Assembly (NCBI GenBank): GCA_017882165.1 | Contig: JADGPZ010000008.1 | Location: 1-40,843, forward strand | Source of the DNA: Candidatus Kapaibacterium sp. | GTDB lineage: Bacteria > Bacteroidota > Ignavibacteria > Palsa-1295 | DNA length: 40,843 nt | Direction: 5' to 3' | In this document: piece by piece, positions 17,105 through 26,518 of the stretch | How positions within the stretch are numbered: the stretch's first letter is position 1 | Layout of the letters: the number at the start of each line of letters is the position of its first letter | Notes under the pieces: generated by a model | Told to the model about the DNA's origin: nothing | Seen by the model: only the letters and a program-made list of their open reading frames with translations | Database searches by the model: none | Made by a program: the position numbers and the translations under genes

Positions 17105-18638
17105 CAACGTTATCCGCTGTGATGCGAACAATGTAATCGCCAGGAGAATGGCCCTTGAGGTCGAGCGATAGCGTGTGATCGCCTCCGGACATTGTTCCCG
17201 AGAAGGGAGTCGCAACAAGATTGCCCAGCACATCGAACACTTCAGCGCGGACGAATGATGGCTCGCGGAGCGTCACGGGAATTGTCGCGGCGTCGCGCAT
17301 CGGATTTGGAATGGGATTGCCAATGGATAACAACGCCTTGTTTTTAGAAGTAGAAACCGAGGCTGGCGCTCCGATCCATGCAATGCGGAAGATCGCTCCG
17401 CTGTAGGTTGGAGAGATAGAATCGGAGGATACATAGAGCGCGTCGTCAGTGCCTTCGATGACGCTTACGGGACGCGCCCAGCGTGTGCCGGTTGAGTCAG
17501 GCTGGAAGCCGTTGACGAAGTCAGTTACGCTCGCATTCTGGCCGTCAGAATCGGCCCACATCACCGTCACGCGTGGTGGCGCGGGTGGTTGACGGTCCCA
17601 CGAGCCATGATAGCATTGAAAGATCGCGTTATGGTACTTGGCAGGGAATGCTGTGCCACGATAGAAGTGGAATCCGAGTGGTGCCTCATGCGCGAGTATT
17701 TCCGCCACGGGTCCGTTGAACGTTAGTACCACGCTTGTATCAAGATTCATCATTTGCGGATTTCGCATTTGGTAGGCATAGCACCAGGGCCATCCATAGT
17801 TGGCCCCGTCGCAGACCATATAGATGGATTCGGACGGATTATCGTTGGTGCGCGGATTGCTGCTCCCAAAGACATTGTCCATGCCATTATTATTCACCCA
17901 CAACGCGCCCGAGCGAGGGTCGATGTCCATTCCCACGGCGTTCCGAACGCCGCGCGCGAAGGTTCGATAACCAGTGCCATCGACATTCATCTCGACGATC
18001 TGTGCTCGGTGAGCAATATCGGTCGTGTCAAAATTGCCGTTCGAGCCAATCTGTACATAGATTTTCTTTTTCGTGGTGTCGAATACGAAATTTCTGCTGT
18101 GATGTCCACCGCTGGCGGGAAGCGGTGCAATCGGTGTACTAAAACTCTGCGGAAGCGCAATGCGACTGAGACCATTGGTTTGTATTCGATACAACGCAGC
18201 ATTGTTCGAGACATAGAGATTGCCATTATAGAAACCAATGCCGTGCGGATCACCCAATCCTGATGCAACAACGATCGTGCTGTCCGGGTATGTCCCGTGA
18301 TGGGCTGGCAGAGCGTAAACACAGCCATTGTTGGATGTCGCATACAGCACGTTGTCCGGCGACCACGCCAGTCCGCGACATTGCGGGAGCAGCGCGAAAA
18401 CGGAAATAGTAAAGCCAGGTGGGATCGAGACCTTATGCATGAAACCGTTAACGCCGATCATGGTGTCCCGCAGATCGGTTGCTGGTAACTCCGGTGTGCG
18501 CTGTGTATGCGGAGGCATCGAAGCCATCCAGGATGTGAGTGTGCAGGCATCTTGCGCAATCGCCATCGGTGGGGAGGCAGTGTCGTGGATCAACAGTGCA
18601 ACTACGAAAAGGACGACAGGGACAAAAGATGTCTTCAT
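17073..18638 (-). CDS. PQQ-dependent sugar dehydrogenase-like protein with T9SS sorting domain
   Basis: 521 residues from ATG 18638, chosen for the GAGGTG ribosome-binding site just upstream and the signal peptide MKTSFVPVVLFVVALLIHD; an ATG at 18737 would overlap the upstream gene. The central part is a six-bladed propeller of the soluble glucose/sorbosone dehydrogenase family: DPHGIGFYNGNLYVSNN, FARGVRNAVGMDIDPRSGALWVNNNG, DGANYGWPWCY and FQCYHGSWDR. Such enzymes oxidise aldoses with PQQ. The last ~85 residues (GNPIPNPMRD ... GDYIVRITADNVVISKHVVLTH) form a T9SS sorting domain, so it should be surface-bound or released. It follows the cupredoxin lipoprotein gene by 7 bases, suggesting that this is its electron acceptor (inference). 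No PQQ biosynthesis genes are in view. Confidence 0.88.
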   Translation of the reverse strand: MKTSFVPVVLFVVALLIHDTASPPMAIAQDACTLTSWMASMPPHTQRTPELPATDLRDTMIGVNGFMHKVSIPPGFTISVFALLPQCRGLAWSPDNVLYATSNNGCVYALPAHHGTYPDSTIVVASGLGDPHGIGFYNGNLYVSNNAALYRIQTNGLSRIALPQSFSTPIAPLPASGGHHSRNFVFDTTKKKIYVQIGSNGNFDTTDIAHRAQIVEMNVDGTGYRTFARGVRNAVGMDIDPRSGALWVNNNGMDNVFGSSNPRTNDNPSESIYMVCDGANYGWPWCYAYQMRNPQMMNLDTSVVLTFNGPVAEILAHEAPLGFHFYRGTAFPAKYHNAIFQCYHGSWDRQPPAPPRVTVMWADSDGQNASVTDFVNGFQPDSTGTRWARPVSVIEGTDDALYVSSDSISPTYSGAIFRIAWIGAPASVSTSKNKALLSIGNPIPNPMRDAATIPVTLREPSFVRAEVFDVLGNLVATPFSGTMSGGDHTLSLDLKGHSPGDYIVRITADNVVISKHVVLTH

Positions 18639-18645
18639 GTTCACC

Positions 18646-19449
18646 TCATGGTAATGCGAAATCGACTGTCGCAGCCGCGTTCGGTTGCACTTCGACTTCC
18701 TTCTGATTCCGATAGTCACTTCCCCAATCGTATCCACTCACGTGTCCGGTTCTGCTACGTGGCTGATCGATCGACCAGCTATCACGCCACATTTTCAGAG
18801 TGTAGTGTCCCGGCGGGACATTCGCGAGCGTATAGCGCCCAAGCGAATCGGTGATCGCGTAATAGGGATGATCGGCGACCATCACAAAGCCGCGCATCCA
18901 GGGATGCATGTCGCACCTGACAGTATGGAGTCCTGCCTCGGGAAGTACTACGGTGCTCGCCGGAGCGCCTTCCGGTTGCGCGTCGTTCGTGACCGTTCGG
19001 ACGCCAAACCAAAAGTGAAAGTTGTGAATGACCTTGTCGCTGTTCGAGACTGTGATGCTCGCACCATTCCGGATGACCTGCACGTGCGGGACGAATTCGC
19101 AGCCCTTCTGATTGAGCGTTGTCTTCGGTATGCTACCCTCAAACGGCTTACCACTCGTGATCGTATCGAGATAGACGATCGCGCCCGCAATTGCCTCGCC
19201 CGATCCGGGATTCGCTGGATTCGGATGTGTACCGCCACACTTGTCCTGATCCTTTTCAATGATGATCGAATTCGCCGGCGGCTTCACACCGGCGTATCGG
19301 ACGGTCCCCGAAATGCTGCCGCCATTCTCAACCTGAATCTCGCGATAATTTGAAGGGGATGGCTCTTGTCTTGCGCATGACACGATGAGCAAGAGGGGAA
19401 TAGCATAACGAGCAAGACGTGCCGCTCGCCATGCCCATTCATATTTCAT
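18646..19449 (-). CDS. Cupredoxin-like (type-1 copper) lipoprotein
   Basis: 267 residues. The N-terminal hydrophobic stretch ends LLLIVSC, a lipobox with acylated C25. After GGSISGTVRYAG (carboxypeptidase-regulatory-like strand) comes a plastocyanin-type fold. Likely copper ligands are H142 in VIHNFHFW and C179, H182, M185 in CDMHPWM, the classic His...Cys-x2-His-x2-Met set. The C-terminal part (DSLGRYTLANVPPGHYTLKMW) is another carnitine/CNA-B-like beta domain. Probable role: electron carrier anchored in the outer membrane, serving the co-transcribed PQQ dehydrogenase. The start codon lies inside a heptamer tract (19437-19464), so several ATGs occur 7 bases apart; only 19449 is in frame. Confidence 0.85.
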   Translation of the reverse strand: MKYEWAWRAARLARYAIPLLLIVSCARQEPSPSNYREIQVENGGSISGTVRYAGVKPPANSIIIEKDQDKCGGTHPNPANPGSGEAIAGAIVYLDTITSGKPFEGSIPKTTLNQKGCEFVPHVQVIRNGASITVSNSDKVIHNFHFWFGVRTVTNDAQPEGAPASTVVLPEAGLHTVRCDMHPWMRGFVMVADHPYYAITDSLGRYTLANVPPGHYTLKMWRDSWSIDQPRSRTGHVSGYDWGSDYRNQKEVEVQPNAAATVDFALP

Positions 19450-19464
19450 AATTCATATTCCATA
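19437..19464. repeat. Heptanucleotide tandem tract across the cupredoxin start codon
   Basis: ATTCATA, TTTCATA, ATTCATA, TTCCATA in 7-base register. On the minus strand each unit contains TATG, giving four ATGs in changing frames around the real start. It belongs to the same sequence class as 8279-8306. Confidence 0.7.
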
Positions 19465-19475
19465 TTTTCGGCTCG

Positions 19476-19551
19476 TGGGCGCTGAGGGATTCGAACCCCC
19501 GACCTTCTCGGTGTAAACGAGACGCTCTAAACCAGCTGAGACTAAGCGCCC
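19476..19551 (-). tRNA. tRNA-Val (anticodon UAC)
   Basis: 76 nucleotides. The acceptor stem GGGCGCT/AGCGCCC, anticodon stem TCTCG/CGAGA with loop TTTACAC (anticodon TAC), and T-arm with GGTTCGAAT are all present. The D-arm carries an extra T relative to the usual AGCTCAG and pairs as CTC/GAG. The discriminator is A and CCA is not encoded. The 5' end is four bases from a heptamer tract. Confidence 0.95.
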
Positions 19552-19554
19552 TCT

Positions 19555-19589
19555 CAGTGAGCAGCGAGTAACGAGCAACGAGTAACGAG
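19555..19589. repeat. Heptanucleotide tandem tract, five units
   Basis: CAGTGAG, CAGCGAG, TAACGAG, CAACGAG, TAACGAG: five 7-base units with no gap. It fills almost the whole 43-base spacer between the porU stop codon and the 5' end of tRNA-Val. Confidence 0.8.
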
Positions 19590-19594
19590 GGTTC

Positions 19595-22500
19595 TCATCG
19601 AGAGCGGACCGCCTTCTCGGTTATCCCAGCCGAGACGTCGCTGCCATCGGGATTCTTGCCGTTCAGCGTCACGCGGTAGAGGTACGTCCCGTTGCCGACA
19701 TCGTTGCCCTTCTCGTCGCGGCCATCCCACTCGATCATATTGAGTCCAGCGCGAAGATGCGAAGGGATGAGCGTTCGGATCTTCCGACCCGCGACGGTAT
19801 AGACAATGACCTTAACATCCGCCGCCGCGTCCGAGAATAGGACGAACGTAAACAGCGTCTTGTCCTTGAACGGGTTTGGATAGTTCATCACGTGATCGAG
19901 ACCATTCGTGGCACTGATGGTGAAGCATTGGTGAACGGTATCCACATTGCCGCTCGCGTCTTTCACGGTTGCCGTGACGTTCCACTGGCCCGGCTTGAAA
20001 TGAAACCCAGACCCCGGACTAATAATAAGCTGCGCCTGCAACGGGCCGGTTAGTTGCGTAACAAAGCGAACATTGAATGCCTTCGGGCTTGCGACCCCAA
20101 CTTCCGGATAATACTCTGTGTCCCGCTGGAATGTTGCCAGAATAGAATTGGATGACGTGTCGCGGATGAAGTTCTGGCTGTAGAGATTGATCGTCGTTGT
20201 ATCGTTACTCGATACATAGCCGCATGGCGAGACATGATTATCATCGAGCAAGATCTCGGCGCGCGGCAGAAGCGTATCGGGCGTGACCGTGAAGGCGCCC
20301 GGAATCGCGTCGTTGAAGAGCAACTGCTCGTTCTGTGCCTCGTGCGGATTAACCGTCGCAATGAGCGGCACCGTGCCAAGTTGATTCGTCGTGTTGATGC
20401 TGTCGCTAAAGGAGGCATTTGAATGACCTCTCAACAGCGGAATGGTGTGCGCGATTGTGTCCGTCGTGCTGATCCGGTTACCGACAAGTGTAACGAGAAC
20501 ATTCAGGGCGGAATCACAGGTCAGCGTTTGAATGCTGTATGGCGCGGTCAGTGTGCCGCCCTGTGCAATGGAGTTCGGGGTTGTTGCGATGGAGTCGGTC
20601 GTGAATGCAAATTCGGGTGCCGCATCGTATTCGAGTTCAACTGTGTGAAGCTCAGGACTTTGCGCGGCGTTTGTCGTACGCTGAAAGTCCATTCGCAGGC
20701 CCAAACGGGCATACCTCCGGGGATCGGTCTTTGAAAGATCCAATTGTGAGCCTTGTGATGCACGCAGTGTGTCAATTCGATCGATGCCGCTGCCGTCGCG
20801 CCGGGAGCCGAGCACCGTTATGAGAATATCGCTGCCCGATGGGACCTGACCGTTCACGCGCAGCTTGCCATAGTTGCGAGCGATCGCAGTGAACGGTGTT
20901 AGCGCCAGTCCCGACGTCCCGAATGTCACGACCGTATCCGAAAGGTGCGCACCGTGACCGCCCTGCGGCGAGATGACTTCCCTTGCCATGCCGGGAAGCC
21001 AGCCGTTCCCCCCGAACAGGGCATACCCGTTGAAGTACTGGACGTTGGCAAACCCAACCAGCGAGCCAATGCTCTGCATCGCTCGGGTGACGTTCTGGTT
21101 GTTATAGGTAAAGTAGCTGAATGCGGGTTGAACATTCGTCAGCACGATTACGGCTGTACTATCGGGAAATGATTTCAATACGGAATCGAATGCATTGGCA
21201 ATCGGCAGCGTATATGCGGAGTCGCCGTTTCGCAAGTAGTCCACATCAAACTCGTAGACCGTGTCGATTCCGCCCCGATCATTGGTGAGCCGCGCGATGA
21301 GGTATCCCTGGTTGGAATACGACACGACGGGGTGATCGTTAATGAGGATCAGAGATGTTGAAAAACCAACGGAGCCGGAATCTTGCACCGCATGAGAGAT
21401 CACGTCGTACCGCACTGTGTCCTGCTTTGGCAAGTAGAGTCCATGAACGGGATCGGCGGCAAGCCCGCTCACAATCGTGGAGGCAAGCTGGTCGGCGGAG
21501 GTATAACTGAATTCCGCTCGGGCGGCGCTGGCTGTGCTGAACGTCGCATATTCCCACACCGATGTATCGCCAGCGAGCCGAATGATCCGCGTCCGCCACC
21601 AATAGACAGAAGAGGCGGGAACCAGCAGTCCTGTAAGTGAGACATCGAGCGAACCATAGAACCGCGATCCTGCGGCCGTATCGCGCGAGAGCAGGGGATG
21701 CGCGAATGTAGGCGTCGTGTCGAGTTCGAACTGGATGCGCGAAGCGATGTGTGGCGGAAGGAGGACAATGAAATGGACGTTACTTCCGGAGACATCACAC
21801 ACGTTCCGCGCGCCTTCCCACGGGTAGAACGGTGTGGCCGAAAGGCCATTGACGAGTATCTTGAGCGAGGCATCGTCATCCGTCGTATCCGTCTCGAATG
21901 GACGGAAACGCCGACCCGGATCAATCGAAACCGCAATGGTATGCTCCCCGATCGAGGCATCCGTAAGATGAAATTGAGCCGACACACGTGCCGTGTCGTC
22001 CAGCCTCGTCAGCGTATCGAAGAAATCGAACGGTGTGCCCGTTGGCGGGATGTCCTCGATGCGAACAACGAGTGGAGTCTCCGCCGCATAGCCAAAGTTG
22101 TGAATGAGCGCGGAGATAGTGAGCACGCTATCGCTCACGGTGAACGCGGTCTTTGAAATACCATCTCTCGTGGAAGCGGTTAGGTCATTGCCGTGGACGG
22201 CCAGTTCGGGCTGTGGCCGAAGTGCAAATCCGATCGCCGCATCGCCAAGCGCGGTGTATTGTAATCGAAGATTCAAACCAACATCGCCATAACCGCCGGA
22301 GTCCGACGCAACGAGCTTTGCGGCCGTGAGCATCGCGGTCAGGTTCATCAGCATGGGCTGCGTCGTATCGTGTTGCAGGCGCAGGTAATTGACGTCCTCT
22401 CGCCAATGCCGCATCAGATCGAAAAACTTGGAGGAGAGCACGCCATCATAACCAAGATCGCCAAAACCTGACGTTCCATACGCTATCACGCAGCCCGCCC

Positions 22501-25500
22501 CCGGTTGTTGGAGATACGACGAATTAACGGTTGGCTGATTAGGCTCGCCAAACGCGCCGGTGCGGCAACTCACGGTGAAGAGCAGCGGATACAGTCCTTG
22601 ATTGTGAAGCGTGACCGCATCCGGCAAAAGAATATCCGATGTGAACGTCGCGCCGTGTCCCGCAAAGTACATCAGCGCGATGCCATTCTCGATCTGGCTC
22701 TGAATCTCCGCGACGTGCGATGGATCGGGCGTCGTGTTCAGCGGATCCTTCACGAGTGTAGAGTCCCGCTCGATAATGTGGTAGCGGACGTTCGTCGGCG
22801 GGGCCGAAAGTCCGATCGCGGATGGGTCCATGAATTTGTGGATTTGGTCCACAATATCTTGGTGCTGGCTTGTGCCGGAGCCGCCAGCGAGAAACAGGAA
22901 CTGCCGGTTCCACGCGGCCGGCGCGCCGTCTTCATATTCCTGGAGCTTCTTGACATAGGCGTCCGCGCCGGCAGCTCCTGAAACAGGAATGCGCGAGATA
23001 ACCATGCGTGGCTGGATCGAATCCAGACGACCATCCTCCGCAAGCGTATAGTAGAAGTCGCTCGTAGGCCAGCCGTATGTTGGAATGAAGCTGCGCAGGG
23101 TTGTTCGCGAATCTCGTGCTTGAAATACGTTATTCAGATTGAATTTCGGATCCCATGTGCCTGCGCCAAACAGCGTGACATATCCAACCGGCAAGCCTTG
23201 CTGGCCTTGATACATGAAGTACGCATAACTCAGGAATCGGCGAATGGCATCCGGCTCGCCGGAGCCGTAATCGAATGCGTTGTAGACCTCGTCGGTCGTT
23301 ACGACCATCGAGGCAAGTCCCGCCTTTGTACGCCGAATCGCGAGCAATTGCGCATCGAGCAGGAATTCGGGATGCGTAATGATGATGTAATCGGCGTGGT
23401 TCGTGGTCTTGAGAATATTCCAAGATCCCGCGCCGCCGCTGTTCCACTTCTCGATCCGGTCGCAGGCAAGCAGGGTGGACGCAGTTGCCGCAGTATAGGA
23501 TGCTTGGGCCACCATTGGCGAGTCGATGAAGGCTCCCGCCTGAGGCAGGATGCGTGTCCCATCGCTCATGTTGTAGAGGTGGGGCGTGTCACTTGAAGTG
23601 AGCGAGATCTGAAATGCCGGCGAGGCCGGTTGAAGTCCAAAGCGCCATTGCCCCGGAGCGAATGCCGTGTCGCGGTTCGGAGCAAGTCCGCCTTCGAAGC
23701 GAACCGAATAATGGTCGAAGTAATAGAAGTCGATGGTGTCCGCACCCGCAGCCGTTGTCATCTCCAGCGTGTTTGCACCTTCATGGAGTTGAGAGAGGGG
23801 GAATACAACGCGTGATGTATCCTCGTTGAAATCGGAAATGGAGCCGTCATATACCGGTGAGCCGTTGATCTTGGCAATGACGCGGTGCTGCCCATTTACA
23901 CTCTGTGTCATCCCGCGAGCAAGGATCTGTAGCGTAGCGGCCTTGCCTTGCGTGACAGCCGGAAGTTTCGAAACAAAAAAAGTATCGACCAGCCGAAGAT
24001 GCGTCGTGTCAAACAGGGGGCTGTGGATTTCATACCACTCGAAGCGTTCGCCGGGAGTGTACGTGGAGGGATGGACGGTGATTTCGTCGCGTCCACGCGA
24101 GTCGCCGAAGTAATAGAAGTAGTCGCGCTCGTGGTGGAGTTCGATTGTGCCACTCGAGACAGAACCGGATGCCAATGCTCGATTCGGTGCCCGTGCCATG
24201 TAGCGCCGATGTGTGCCACCTTGACTGGAGTTCGTCAGCCAGTAGGCGTTCGTGTCTGTCGTGATATTGTAAAACTCCGGGAGGCCATCGTTCAGCGGGA
24301 CGCCGTGCAGATGCTCGCCGTAAAACTCGATGGCGGTGATATTACCGCTCCCATCGGTGTCGATCCAAATCGGAATCTCAACGCCGCGATTGATGCATCG
24401 AAGATTCTTTTGCGTGAAGTGTGCCGGATCGAAGCTACCGGTGCGTGCGATGATGTCGCTTGTCGTCACGCGGTAAAGCCCATCGCGGGTCACCGAGAGC
24501 TTCACGTACTCAGCACTCGGGTCGATCCAGGCAAATGCAGTCGAGTCGAGCATGGCGAGTGGCCGGATGCCGCCGCTCTGCGCCCGCTTCGTCGCGGCAA
24601 TTGCGAACGGATGCGCTCGCGCTGGCCGAAGTCGCACGCGAAATTGCGGGAGGTCCCACGCATTCGCAACGAGATGCGTGTTGAGTCCCGCGAAGAGAGC
24701 ATCGCTTACTGGCGCTGCGGCAGTTGTGCCGCTCGCCGTGAAGTTGATACCAACGCGGAATTTGGAAAGTGCTATCAGTGCGCCGCTATTCGAACTGACG
24801 AGCGGATACCGTACCGTGATCGTCCGAAGCGAGCGAAATGTCCGGGCCTTCCCAATTGTCGGTGTAAGACTCCACGACGCACTGAGCGCGCGCGGATCGA
24901 AAGCCTGATCTGATTGCTTTCCGTCACTCTGCCGCATTGCCGGCACCAGATGGATGTTGCCGAGCGGCGACGTTGCGAGTTGATCGAAGACCGGAGTGAA
25001 TGACTTGGCATTCTCTGGAATTGCAAACGTAACAGCAAGCACCGGATACTCTGCGCCGCCTTGTGTCGTTGCACGCTCGATCGTAAACCCATTCGGAGCA
25101 TTGGCGAGCGATGGCCAGTTGACATTGCTAAACTTCACGCTCGCCGGAGCATTCTTGACTTGTGCCCTAGCGCGCTCAACGAGCGGTGCGCCGATCGAAA
25201 CCGTCAGCACCACTCGGCCACTATTTTGCGTAACCGATGTCGAGTGATCCAGAATCATACTCGATGCCGAACCGGCAGTGGTCATCCGTTTGATGACAGG
25301 CCTTCGTGCAGCTTGCTTCGCCAGCATCCGAATGTGGCTCGATGCCGCTATCGGCAGGGGAGCCGAAGCTCGCTGTGCGGCCTGCGCCTGCGCGGGCGGA
25401 GCGGCGGAGACTCGTGGCACGCGAGCAACCTGCGCGCGAGCGCACAGCGCTACGCAGAGGCCGGCGGCGACACAGACTGTCGAAAGGCTACGAAAAGATC

Positions 25501-25552
25501 TGAGAGTTCTCAACACGATGAGAACGCGCCCGCCTTCGACAATGTCCCACAT
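19595..25552 (-). CDS. porU: C25 (gingipain-family) peptidase, type IX secretion sortase PorU-like (PorU2-type)
   Basis: 1985 residues, larger than P. gingivalis PorU (about 1160). The N-terminus has a Sec signal (VLRTLRSFRSLSTVCVAAGLCVALCARAQ). The C25 caspase-like domain covers about residues 730-1110: YIIITHPEFL, GDVGY-like GYVTLFGAGTWD, the catalytic histidine H966 in MYFAGHG and cysteine C996 in FTVSCRTGAF. After it come several beta domains (CARDB-like about 1140-1250, others to about 1870). The end is a FlgD-like/T9SS C-terminal domain (MNYPNPFKDKTLFTF ... GNDVGNGTYLYRVTLNG). PorU removes the sorting domain of T9SS cargo and attaches the cargo to surface glycan. It is 36 bases downstream of a PorD-like gene, which supports a T9SS role. 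PorU versus another C25 protease is not fully settled. Confidence 0.85.
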   Translation of the reverse strand: MWDIVEGGRVLIVLRTLRSFRSLSTVCVAAGLCVALCARAQVARVPRVSAAPPAQAQAAQRASAPLPIAASSHIRMLAKQAARRPVIKRMTTAGSASSMILDHSTSVTQNSGRVVLTVSIGAPLVERARAQVKNAPASVKFSNVNWPSLANAPNGFTIERATTQGGAEYPVLAVTFAIPENAKSFTPVFDQLATSPLGNIHLVPAMRQSDGKQSDQAFDPRALSASWSLTPTIGKARTFRSLRTITVRYPLVSSNSGALIALSKFRVGINFTASGTTAAAPVSDALFAGLNTHLVANAWDLPQFRVRLRPARAHPFAIAATKRAQSGGIRPLAMLDSTAFAWIDPSAEYVKLSVTRDGLYRVTTSDIIARTGSFDPAHFTQKNLRCINRGVEIPIWIDTDGSGNITAIEFYGEHLHGVPLNDGLPEFYNITTDTNAYWLTNSSQGGTHRRYMARAPNRALASGSVSSGTIELHHERDYFYYFGDSRGRDEITVHPSTYTPGERFEWYEIHSPLFDTTHLRLVDTFFVSKLPAVTQGKAATLQILARGMTQSVNGQHRVIAKINGSPVYDGSISDFNEDTSRVVFPLSQLHEGANTLEMTTAAGADTIDFYYFDHYSVRFEGGLAPNRDTAFAPGQWRFGLQPASPAFQISLTSSDTPHLYNMSDGTRILPQAGAFIDSPMVAQASYTAATASTLLACDRIEKWNSGGAGSWNILKTTNHADYIIITHPEFLLDAQLLAIRRTKAGLASMVVTTDEVYNAFDYGSGEPDAIRRFLSYAYFMYQGQQGLPVGYVTLFGAGTWDPKFNLNNVFQARDSRTTLRSFIPTYGWPTSDFYYTLAEDGRLDSIQPRMVISRIPVSGAAGADAYVKKLQEYEDGAPAAWNRQFLFLAGGSGTSQHQDIVDQIHKFMDPSAIGLSAPPTNVRYHIIERDSTLVKDPLNTTPDPSHVAEIQSQIENGIALMYFAGHGATFTSDILLPDAVTLHNQGLYPLLFTVSCRTGAFGEPNQPTVNSSYLQQPGAGCVIAYGTSGFGDLGYDGVLSSKFFDLMRHWREDVNYLRLQHDTTQPMLMNLTAMLTAAKLVASDSGGYGDVGLNLRLQYTALGDAAIGFALRPQPELAVHGNDLTASTRDGISKTAFTVSDSVLTISALIHNFGYAAETPLVVRIEDIPPTGTPFDFFDTLTRLDDTARVSAQFHLTDASIGEHTIAVSIDPGRRFRPFETDTTDDDASLKILVNGLSATPFYPWEGARNVCDVSGSNVHFIVLLPPHIASRIQFELDTTPTFAHPLLSRDTAAGSRFYGSLDVSLTGLLVPASSVYWWRTRIIRLAGDTSVWEYATFSTASAARAEFSYTSADQLASTIVSGLAADPVHGLYLPKQDTVRYDVISHAVQDSGSVGFSTSLILINDHPVVSYSNQGYLIARLTNDRGGIDTVYEFDVDYLRNGDSAYTLPIANAFDSVLKSFPDSTAVIVLTNVQPAFSYFTYNNQNVTRAMQSIGSLVGFANVQYFNGYALFGGNGWLPGMAREVISPQGGHGAHLSDTVVTFGTSGLALTPFTAIARNYGKLRVNGQVPSGSDILITVLGSRRDGSGIDRIDTLRASQGSQLDLSKTDPRRYARLGLRMDFQRTTNAAQSPELHTVELEYDAAPEFAFTTDSIATTPNSIAQGGTLTAPYSIQTLTCDSALNVLVTLVGNRISTTDTIAHTIPLLRGHSNASFSDSINTTNQLGTVPLIATVNPHEAQNEQLLFNDAIPGAFTVTPDTLLPRAEILLDDNHVSPCGYVSSNDTTTINLYSQNFIRDTSSNSILATFQRDTEYYPEVGVASPKAFNVRFVTQLTGPLQAQLIISPGSGFHFKPGQWNVTATVKDASGNVDTVHQCFTISATNGLDHVMNYPNPFKDKTLFTFVLFSDAAADVKVIVYTVAGRKIRTLIPSHLRAGLNMIEWDGRDEKGNDVGNGTYLYRVTLNGKNPDGSDVSAGITEKAVRSR

Positions 25553-25588
25553 TTACGCACGATTGGCGGTGGGCACTGATTTTTGACC

Positions 25589-26518
25589 TTAGTGCGATAG
25601 CTTCGCCTGCGCTTCCTCATAGTAATTCTGGTGCACCGGATCGAGGAAGCCGAGTTTTTGAAAATAGGCTGTGAGGTTATCCGGAAAGAGCCGCGCCAGA
25701 TCGGCAAGCTCCTGGTTCTTCGCTTCGAAAAACGCGCGCAGGAACACACTCCGTCCCGCGTCCGACGAGATCCGCCTCAGCGACACCAGCGAGTCGATCA
25801 CCGTCCCAATCGTCACCCGCGCCTGATCCGGTTTCGTCGAGAGCAGATCGAGTCCGTTGTAGTGATACGCGAAGATCAAATCGCGAAACGCACGGTTGTT
25901 CGCATTCATGGCGTCTTCAATATAACCCAGCCGAGTATAGGTGCCGATGCTGGTCACATTCGGCGCCCAGCCGTTCCCTTTCTGTGCACTGGCGATGATC
26001 GCCACCTGCTGTGCCTGCTGGAAGTATGGCGTGCCCGACTGCAACTTATACGAATCGAAATCGAGGCCAAGGATCGTATAGACATAAAAATCGACGACGC
26101 TTTCGAGCGAGCGGTAACCATTGCCGTGCTGAAGCTCTTGACCGCGATAGTACGAGAACTCGCAGCCCGCATCGAAGAAGCGCGCCATCGTCGTCACCTG
26201 ATCGCTTTTGTAGAGCGGACGGCTGCTCGTGACGAAAAGCTGCGCGGTATAATCGCCGCCGTTCGAGCTGACGATATTGAACTGGAACGAGCAGCGAATC
26301 CGCTCGCCCGAAAAATTCGTCGTCCACTCGTAGCTGTTGATGTAGCTTTCGAGATCGTGCTTGAACGCATCGAACGCGATCCGGTCCTGCGTGGTCAGCG
26401 CGCTGAGATTCAGATTCACCTGCGCGTCCAATTCCTCGGCGCGAAGTGTGGATGCGCTATCATCCATCCCACCGTGAGCCATGAGCACAAAAAGGCAGAG
26501 AAAGATCACTCTTTTCAT
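25589..26518 (-). CDS. porD: PorD-like type IX secretion protein (DUF4835)
   Basis: 309 residues from ATG 26518 (MKRVIFLCLFVLMAHGG, a signal peptide); ATG 26530 four codons earlier is possible. The family pattern is clear: EELDAQVNLNLSAL, FKHDLESYINSYEWTTNFSGERIRCSF, FVTSSRPLYKSD, and LESVVDFYVYTILGLDFDSYKLQSGTPYFQQAQQV. The remainder is alpha-helical, ending YYEEAQAKLSH. DUF4835 proteins (PorD in Flavobacterium/Porphyromonas nomenclature) are needed for T9SS function by an ill-defined periplasmic role. The porU-like gene follows in the same direction, so the two form a T9SS operon. Upstream lies a 560-base AT-rich spacer that must hold its promoter. Confidence 0.88.
   Translation of the reverse strand: MKRVIFLCLFVLMAHGGMDDSASTLRAEELDAQVNLNLSALTTQDRIAFDAFKHDLESYINSYEWTTNFSGERIRCSFQFNIVSSNGGDYTAQLFVTSSRPLYKSDQVTTMARFFDAGCEFSYYRGQELQHGNGYRSLESVVDFYVYTILGLDFDSYKLQSGTPYFQQAQQVAIIASAQKGNGWAPNVTSIGTYTRLGYIEDAMNANNRAFRDLIFAYHYNGLDLLSTKPDQARVTIGTVIDSLVSLRRISSDAGRSVFLRAFFEAKNQELADLARLFPDNLTAYFQKLGFLDPVHQNYYEEAQAKLSH

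Noticed and set aside
19476-19551. tRNA-Val as a prophage or island attachment site
   Set aside because: No integrase, no direct repeat of the tRNA 3' end seen in the window, and flanking genes are ordinary chromosomal ones.
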